From contig CACYEJ010000049.1 of assembly GCA_902773395.1 (NCBI GenBank), positions 1 to 5,338 on the forward strand: 5,338 bases of DNA. The letters are read 5' to 3'. Shown here piece after piece: positions 1 through 3,364 of this stretch. Origin of the DNA: an uncultured Ruminococcus sp. (GTDB lineage Bacteria; Bacillota_A; Clostridia; Oscillospirales; Acutalibacteraceae). The translations under genes and the position numbers were made by a program. The notes beneath the pieces were generated by a model. That model did not search any database, had not been told where the DNA came from, and worked only from the letters and a program-made list of their open reading frames with translations. Position 1 is the first letter of the stretch, and the number at the start of each line of letters is the position of its first letter.

Positions 1-16
1 CTATCTAAGCGAAAGC
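1..16 (+). repeat. Outlying copy of an AAGCGAAAGC motif
   Basis: The first 16 bases read CTATCTAAGCGAAAGC and match 14 of 16 positions of CTATTCAAGCGAAAGC at 1742-1757, including an identical 10-mer AAGCGAAAGC. It lies outside any gene seen here. More copies may lie to the left of the window. Function is unknown and the resemblance could be chance in AT-rich DNA. Confidence 0.35.
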
Positions 17-74
17 GTTGTGTTCTTGTCATTAAAAAATTATTTTCAACTCATTTGTCGTTTTTTAAAACAGC

Positions 75-104
75 AAATCCCCTGCGGCTGTCTTTAGCGG
101 ATTT
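75..104. terminator. Possible intrinsic terminator or hairpin at the left edge
   Basis: AAATCC (75-80) pairs with GGATTT (99-104), and CT/AG can add two pairs beyond a C-C mismatch. On the plus strand the stem runs into TTTTT, which would suit a gene arriving from the left. On the minus strand it lies about 60 bases past the stop of the 165-530 gene, but the following T-tract is poor. An alternative ACAGC/GCTGT stem overlaps it. The stem is short and the loop long, so this is a weak call. Confidence 0.3.
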
Positions 105-164
105 TTAATTAATACAATCAAGAATTATTTAGGCAAACAAGTCGAGTATAATTAAAAATAAAAA

Positions 165-530
165 TTACTGCTCCGTGCCAACATCTTCATAAATATACTG
201 GTTGCCTTCCTCGTCTTCATAGATATATTCATATGAATTCTTGCCTTTGCCTTTTGCTGTAAGGTGCTTCACGCCGCTGTGTTTTTCCTGATTTTCTTTA
301 ATTTCTTTTTTAGTGAACCACCACTGCAAACCCAGGAATAACAGCTCAGAAGTCAAGATGAGCGCAATCTGAACCATAGGGATTTCGCTATCTTTAAAGG
401 CTGACAAAACTGCCCAGCCGGCAAGGAAGAGCATTACATAAATCCATGAGTACTTAATGGATTTAATTGTAACTCTCATTTCGATTTCATCGGAACTTCT
501 GAAACCTAATTTTCTGATATACTTGTTCAT
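165..530 (-). CDS. Small two-helix membrane protein, function unknown
   Basis: The 121-residue protein is not one I recognise. It has a charged N-terminus (residues 1-26, with KLGFRSSDEIEMR), two hydrophobic helices at about 27-45 and 51-72, and a polar tail of about 49 residues. The short FKDSE link between the helices and basic residues before helix 1 (K23, K26) and after helix 2 (KKEIK) suggest a hairpin with both ends in the cytoplasm. The tail ends in an acidic, tyrosine-rich stretch in which YIYED occurs twice (102-106 and 112-116). The ATG at 530 is preceded by GAGGGG eight bases upstream, and a sigma-A promoter lies at 571-598. No neighbouring gene shares its transcript. Many Firmicutes genomes carry small uncharacterised membrane proteins of this shape, so no role can be assigned. 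Confidence 0.8.
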   Translation of the reverse strand: MNKYIRKLGFRSSDEIEMRVTIKSIKYSWIYVMLFLAGWAVLSAFKDSEIPMVQIALILTSELLFLGLQWWFTKKEIKENQEKHSGVKHLTAKGKGKNSYEYIYEDEEGNQYIYEDVGTEQ

Positions 531-570
531 ATATACTGCCCCTCTCAGATAAAAAAACCTTTATAAATAT

Positions 571-598
571 ATTATATCAATATTTTGCAAAAATTCAA
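571..598 (-). promoter_or_regulatory. Sigma-A promoter of the small membrane protein gene
   Basis: Read on the minus strand: -35 TTGAAT (593-598), a 16-base spacer, and a perfect -10 TATAAT (571-576) preceded by TGA, an extended -10. The expected start point is near 565, giving a leader of about 35 bases. The ribosome binding site GAGGGG is at 539-544, eight bases before the ATG. Confidence 0.65.
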
Positions 599-692
599 GA
601 GATTTCCCGGATTTTTTATACTGATTTTATAACTTTCTAAATTTAGTTTACACAATGCACTTATATGTCACAAATCAAAAATCCATGAGATA

Positions 693-710
693 ATTTTTCT
701 CCGGAAAAAT
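693..710. terminator. Short AT-rich hairpin after the DUF5677-like gene
   Basis: ATTTTTC (693-699) and GAAAAAT (704-710) form a perfect 7-bp inverted repeat with a 4-base loop. It starts eight bases past the stop codon at 719-721. There is only one G-C pair and no clean T-tract after it on the minus strand, so it may be a weak terminator or 3' stabilising hairpin. Confidence 0.3.
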
Positions 711-718
711 AACACAAA

Positions 719-1558
719 TTATCTGTACAAACAATTCTCATACGGTTCGATTATTTTTTCTATTTTAGAAATAATATCCCCACAATCAACCGAAACGGTG
801 CTAAACATAGTTTCAGTTAAAATACCAAAACAAACCAGTGAGAAGCAAAGCGGAATTTGAAAGCCGTCAAGACTTCCTTTTGTTGACAAAACAGTTTCAT
901 CAAGGATAGTACCGAACCGCACACTGTTGCCAACGATACCGGAATGCGCGCGATAGCAGGACAGCACATAAAGTATTTTTAGATTTTCGAGAGTAATCTC
1001 ATTTTGGATTGCCCCGAAGTTTCTGCTCCTCATCACATCGCCAATCCACCAATAATCATGCAAATAATTACCCTGTTTATTATATGAAAGAAAATCCGAA
1101 TATTTCTCTTTTAATTTATTATATTCTTTTCTAGCTTCAATTTTGAGCCGCTGTGCCTCTTCTCGCTCCTCATCGCTTTGGGAGTATTCCAAAAGATAAT
1201 TGCAATACTTAATTCTATCACGAGATACTTTAACATAGTAGTCGTCAATATACCGTTCCAAAAGCCGTTCGTCATCACGGTGAACATACAAAAAACGCAT
1301 AATCACCATTGATTCATACAAAATCCTGCTCAAAGCCATAGCGCCCTCAGGGTAGCCGTGATAAAGCAGAGTCAAGATTTCCTTAGTCGTGATAATCGCC
1401 TTCGAATAAGATTCACTCACGACACGAGTAAAGGTATTGGGTATCTTCAACAAATCATTTGTGAGAGCAAGCTTTTCACATTCTTTAACCACATCAACGG
1501 CGGCGTAATAATTCCAGCGGCTGGCTCCCTCCTCCAACTGTAAAGGGGTAAAATCCAT
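719..1558 (-). CDS. DUF5677-like helical protein, function unknown
   Basis: The 279-residue protein has no signal peptide and looks soluble and mostly helical. The pattern at 63-90 (LLYHGYPEGAMALSRILYE, then a hydrophobic helix ending MRFLY) resembles the 'laRslfE' motif of DUF5677 proteins, with R78 and E82 as likely conserved residues. Residues 97-109 continue with an ERYIDDYY segment. Residues 128-156 are a highly charged stretch likely to be a long helix or coiled coil. Residues 197-214 (YVLSCYRAHSGIVGNSVRF) carry H205, comparable to a histidine-bearing motif near the family's C-terminus. The family has no established biochemical role that I can state. The ATG at 1558 has GGAGG seven bases upstream and its own promoter. 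The gene is monocistronic and divergent from the ABC operon. The family call is from memory of the motif, not a search. Confidence 0.8.
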   Translation of the reverse strand: MDFTPLQLEEGASRWNYYAAVDVVKECEKLALTNDLLKIPNTFTRVVSESYSKAIITTKEILTLLYHGYPEGAMALSRILYESMVIMRFLYVHRDDERLLERYIDDYYVKVSRDRIKYCNYLLEYSQSDEEREEAQRLKIEARKEYNKLKEKYSDFLSYNKQGNYLHDYWWIGDVMRSRNFGAIQNEITLENLKILYVLSCYRAHSGIVGNSVRFGTILDETVLSTKGSLDGFQIPLCFSLVCFGILTETMFSTVSVDCGDIISKIEKIIEPYENCLYR

Positions 1559-1576
1559 TTTCCCACCTCCACTTAT

Positions 1577-1605
1577 ATTATAACAGCATAATCTAATAAT
1601 TCCAA
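1577..1605 (-). promoter_or_regulatory. Sigma-A promoter of the DUF5677-like gene
   Basis: On the minus strand: -35 TTGGAA (1600-1605, 4 of 6), a 17-base spacer, and a perfect -10 TATAAT (1577-1582) preceded by TGT (extended -10). The start point should fall near 1570, so the transcript would begin at or next to the GGAGG site (1566-1570) and have a leader of only about 12 bases. No operator is evident. Confidence 0.6.
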
Positions 1606-1741
1606 TACTTTACCAGGCGAAAAAACTATACAAAGATATTGAAAGAATTTTGTTTAGTTTATTTTTTAGATATATATGCACAGCTATTTCTTTGTTCTTT
1701 TTAGTAATAATAACAAAAGATGTTGCTACACAAACAAAACC

Positions 1742-1846
1742 CTATTCAAGCGAAAGCAAACTTAAACGAATCCGCCGCCCAAAAAACTATATCTAAACGA
1801 AAACAATCTTTAAAAAAATATTTCCCTCAAATATCAAAGCGAAAAT
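1742..1846 (+). repeat. Cluster of degenerate AARCGAAAR motifs upstream of P1
   Basis: Related short motifs occur at 1742-1757 (CTATTCAAGCGAAAGC), 1762-1773 (TTAAACGAATCC), 1787-1804 (CTATATCTAAACGAAAAC) and 1832-1846 (TATCAAAGCGAAAAT), all on the same strand. The central CG falls at 1751, 1767, 1798 and 1840, giving intervals of 16, 31 and 42, close to 1.5, 3 and 4 helical turns. A further copy is at 1-16. The cluster ends about 25 bases before the P1 -35. It may be a binding array for a regulator, but the background is A-rich and function is unproven. Confidence 0.4.
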
Positions 1847-1871
1847 TAAAAAAATAAAAATGAAAAAACAA

Positions 1872-1900
1872 TTGACAACTCCGCTAAAATGTGCTATATT
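1872..1900 (+). promoter_or_regulatory. Promoter P1 of the GntR-ABC operon (distal)
   Basis: A consensus -35 TTGACA (1872-1877), an optimal 17-base spacer, and -10 TATATT (1895-1900) preceded by TGC, an extended -10. The preceding 20 bases are A-rich, including AAA in the proximal UP position. The start point should lie near 1907, inside operator O1. The transcript would have a leader of about 185 bases that reads through P2. Confidence 0.8.
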
Positions 1901-1902
1901 AA

Positions 1903-1929
1903 AATTGTACTCCTTGTAATAATACAATT
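1903..1929 (+). promoter_or_regulatory. Operator O1, probable GntR repressor site
   Basis: Three half-sites lie exactly 9 bases apart: TTGTA at 1905-1909, TTGTA at 1914-1918, and the inverted TACAA at 1923-1927. The inner pair forms TTGTA-N4-TACAA, and the outer AATTGTA (1903-1909) and TACAATT (1923-1929) form a 7-bp inverted repeat. The element covers the expected start point of P1, where a bound protein would block initiation. Assignment to the GntR protein encoded downstream is inferred from position and from the family's habit of autoregulation. Confidence 0.6.
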
Positions 1930-1956
1930 AAACAAAAATCAACTGAAAATTTTTTT

Positions 1957-1976
1957 AAAAATTTTTCAAAAGACTA
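1957..1976 (+). promoter_or_regulatory. UP-like element of promoter P2
   Basis: Directly upstream of the P2 -35, AAAAATTTTTC (1957-1967) matches 10 of 11 positions of the distal UP consensus AAAWWTWTTTT, and AGA at 1971-1973 matches 2 of 3 of the proximal AAA. Spacing to the -35 is that of the consensus. It would be contacted by the RNA polymerase alpha C-terminal domain. AT-rich DNA yields such matches easily, so confidence is moderate. Confidence 0.45.
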
Positions 1977-2005
1977 TTGACAAGCAGAGTATAACATGGT
2001 ATATT
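1977..2005 (+). promoter_or_regulatory. Promoter P2 of the GntR-ABC operon (proximal)
   Basis: A consensus -35 TTGACA (1977-1982), a 17-base spacer, and -10 TATATT (2000-2005) preceded by TGG (extended -10). It is identical in both hexamers and spacer length to P1, 105 bases upstream. The start point should lie near 2012, inside operator O2, leaving a leader of about 80 bases to the TTG start codon at 2091. Confidence 0.8.
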
Positions 2006-2007
2006 TT

Positions 2008-2034
2008 AATTGTACTAATTGTAGTAATACAAAT
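2008..2034 (+). promoter_or_regulatory. Operator O2, probable GntR repressor site
   Basis: This has the same architecture as O1: TTGTA at 2010-2014 and 2019-2023 and the inverted TACAA at 2028-2032, again in 9-base steps and two bases after the -10. The flanking arms AATTGTA and TACAAAT pair with one mismatch. From the base after the -10, O1 and O2 regions agree at 23 of 29 positions. The differences fall mostly outside the half-sites, supporting them as the recognised part. Confidence 0.6.
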
Positions 2035-2070
2035 AACTTTCCGCCGACTGCGTGAAAGTACAAGTGAAAA

Positions 2071-2080
2071 AAGAAGGAGG
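2071..2080 (+). promoter_or_regulatory. Ribosome binding site deciding a TTG start
   Basis: AAGAAGGAGG sits ten bases before TTG at 2091. An in-frame TAA (2088-2090) directly precedes that TTG, so no upstream start is possible in this frame. The next in-frame ATG is residue 26, inside the DNA-binding domain. TTG at 2091 is therefore the start. Confidence 0.85.
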
Positions 2081-2090
2081 TTGAAAATAA

Positions 2091-2465
2091 TTGTTTGCGA
2101 TTAACTATCAAAGCAGAGAACCCATATATGAGCAGCTGTACAACAACGTAATTCGGCTCGTCGGCATGGGTGTGCTTGCTCCTCATGAGAAACTCCCAAC
2201 CGTCAGAGCGTTGGCTCAGCAGCTTGGCATTAATCCGAATACGGTTTCAAAATCGTATCAGATGCTTGAGCAAAGCGGCTATATTTACTCCACTGTCGGA
2301 AAGGGAACGTTTGTTGCCGACAGCTCGGTGATGATGAACGGCAAGAAGGAGGAGGCTAAAAAGGAGCTTGTAAAGGCAATCAAAACCGCCTCTGATGTAG
2401 GCATTACGGCAGAAGAGGTAAATACTGCGGTCAACGAAATTTATTTTGGGGGTGACGGAAAATAA
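2091..2465 (+). CDS. GntR-family repressor, YtrA type
   Basis: The 124-residue protein is a DNA-binding regulator of the short YtrA subgroup of GntR. A winged helix-turn-helix fills about residues 8-76: PIYEQLYNNVIR (helix 1), LPTVRALAQQLGINPNTVSKSY at 35-56 (the helix-turn-helix), then LEQSGYIYSTVGKGTFV (the wing). The remaining 48 residues form the short helical tail (KKEEAKKELVKAIKTA and ITAEEVNTAVNEI) that serves dimerisation in this subgroup, in place of the larger effector domain of other GntR proteins. It starts at TTG and its TAA overlaps the ATG of the ATPase gene (TAATG), so the two are probably translationally coupled. It probably represses its own operon through O1 and O2 (inference). 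In B. subtilis YtrA controls the ytr ABC operon, induced by some cell-wall antibiotics. Whether this protein responds to a similar signal is unknown. Confidence 0.92.
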   Translation: MFAINYQSREPIYEQLYNNVIRLVGMGVLAPHEKLPTVRALAQQLGINPNTVSKSYQMLEQSGYIYSTVGKGTFVADSSVMMNGKKEEAKKELVKAIKTASDVGITAEEVNTAVNEIYFGGDGK

Positions 2466-3364
2466 TGTTGGCTATTAAGAATGTTACAAAAAAGTTTGGC
2501 GAAAAAGTCGCTTTGAATGACCTTTCGTTTAATATTCCCACAGGCTCAGTGTTTGGTTTGATTGGCTCGAACGGTTCGGGTAAATCAACGCTGCTCAGAA
2601 TTATCTCCGGTGTGTATGAGGCGGACGGCGGTGTGGTTGAGATTGACGGCGAAAGTACTTTTGAAAATCCGTCTTTGAAAGGGCAGTGCTTTTTTATATC
2701 CGACTTTCCATATTTCTATAACAACTCGACTGTTGCCAATCTTGCGGCGCTTTACAGAGAGCTTTATCCAAACTGGAACGAGGAGAAATTCCAGAAACTT
2801 TGCTGCATATTTCCAATAAAGATTACAGATAGAATTATCAATATGTCAAAAGGTATGCAGCGTCAGGCAGCGTTAATGCTTGCTTTGTCTACCTGCCCAA
2901 GATATCTTATGCTTGACGAGATATTTGACGGACTTGACCCTGTTGTTCGTCAGCTTATAAAAAAGCTGCTTGTCGAAATGGTGTCGGAGTATAACGCTAC
3001 TATTATTATAGCTTCTCATAACCTGCGTGAATTGGAGGACGTATGCGACCATATCGGCCTAATTCACAGCGGCGGTATCGTGCTTGAAAAGGAGCTTGAC
3101 GAGGCTAAGCTCGGTATTCATCGTGTGCAGGCTGTTTTTGATCAGGAGATTGGAGAGGGTATGTTCTCCGAATTGAATGTGGTTAAGATTCAAAGACAGG
3201 GCAAGCTGCTTAATATGACAATTAAGGGCGAAAGAGATGAGGTTGAGAGCAAGCTCAGAAATCTCAATCCTGTTTATATGGAAATGCTTCCGCTCACACT
3301 TGAGGAAGTATTTATTAGTGAAATGGAGGTGGTAGGTTATGACATTGACAACATTATCAAGTAA
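2465..3364 (+). CDS. ABC transporter ATP-binding protein, BcrA/YtrB-like
   Basis: This 299-residue protein is the cytoplasmic motor that hydrolyses ATP to drive the permease encoded next. Visible motifs are Walker A GSNGSGKS (34-41), the signature MSKGMQRQ (127-134), Walker B YLMLDE (147-152) with catalytic E152, the D-loop GLDP (156-159), and the H-loop histidine H185 in IIASHN. The signature departs from LSGGQ, but SKGM forms are usual in this ABC-2 subgroup. At the Q-loop position the sequence reads CFFISDFPYF (75-84) with no glutamine. About 85 residues beyond the nucleotide-binding domain (215-299) form a C-terminal extension of unclear role, usual in this group. A G-rich site (GGGGGTGA, 2448-2455) precedes the ATG, which overlaps the repressor stop by one base. 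The 3' end overlaps the permease gene by 26 bases. All ATPase motifs are intact, so it should be active. The substrate cannot be inferred. Confidence 0.93.
   Translation: MLAIKNVTKKFGEKVALNDLSFNIPTGSVFGLIGSNGSGKSTLLRIISGVYEADGGVVEIDGESTFENPSLKGQCFFISDFPYFYNNSTVANLAALYRELYPNWNEEKFQKLCCIFPIKITDRIINMSKGMQRQAALMLALSTCPRYLMLDEIFDGLDPVVRQLIKKLLVEMVSEYNATIIIASHNLRELEDVCDHIGLIHSGGIVLEKELDEAKLGIHRVQAVFDQEIGEGMFSELNVVKIQRQGKLLNMTIKGERDEVESKLRNLNPVYMEMLPLTLEEVFISEMEVVGYDIDNIIK
3325..3329 (+). promoter_or_regulatory. Ribosome binding site of the permease gene, inside the ATPase gene
   Basis: GGAGG lies nine bases before the ATG at 3339, within the last codons of the ATPase gene. It supports 3339 as the permease start despite the 26-base overlap. 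The arrangement favours coupled translation and balanced amounts of the two transporter subunits. Confidence 0.75.

Larger units (their letters stand above)
1559..2090. other. Long divergent intergenic region
   Basis: This 532-base gap contains no credible gene. From left to right it holds the minus-strand promoter (1577-1605), about 135 bases of AT-rich sequence in which I see nothing definite (1606-1741), a cluster of degenerate AARCGAAAR motifs (1742-1846), an A-rich run leading into promoter P1, then operator O1, an AT-rich UP-like block, promoter P2, operator O2, and the ribosome binding site of the GntR gene. The only open frame on the plus strand (1889-2104) begins upstream of the predicted P1 start point and has low-complexity composition, so it is treated as chance. 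Confidence 0.7.

Noticed and set aside
637..646. Perfect 10-bp palindrome CTAAATTTAG
   Set aside because: It is all but two bases A/T, occurs once, and is not placed at a promoter, so chance is the simplest explanation.
719..1558. Phage-defence or toxin role for the DUF5677-like gene
   Set aside because: There is no nuclease, toxin or antitoxin motif and no defence gene in the window. The link would rest only on vague family associations.
1742..1846. CRISPR-like array
   Set aside because: The repeated motif is short, imperfect and irregularly spaced (16, 31, 42 bases), with no constant repeat-spacer structure and no cas gene nearby.
1907..2090. Riboswitch or attenuator in the operon leader
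   Set aside because: I found no conserved aptamer motif and no terminator hairpin with a T-tract before the start codon. The TTGTA/TACAA symmetry sits at the promoter and is better explained as a protein-binding site.
1889..2104. A 71-codon plus-strand open frame across P1 and P2
   Set aside because: Its ATG lies upstream of the predicted P1 start point, it has no ribosome binding site, and its product is a low-complexity Ile/Leu/Lys string from AT-rich regulatory DNA.
1974..2186. A minus-strand open frame over P2 and the GntR start
   Set aside because: It overlaps the strong promoter, the operator and the start of a clear GntR gene, and shows no ribosome binding site or recognisable domain.
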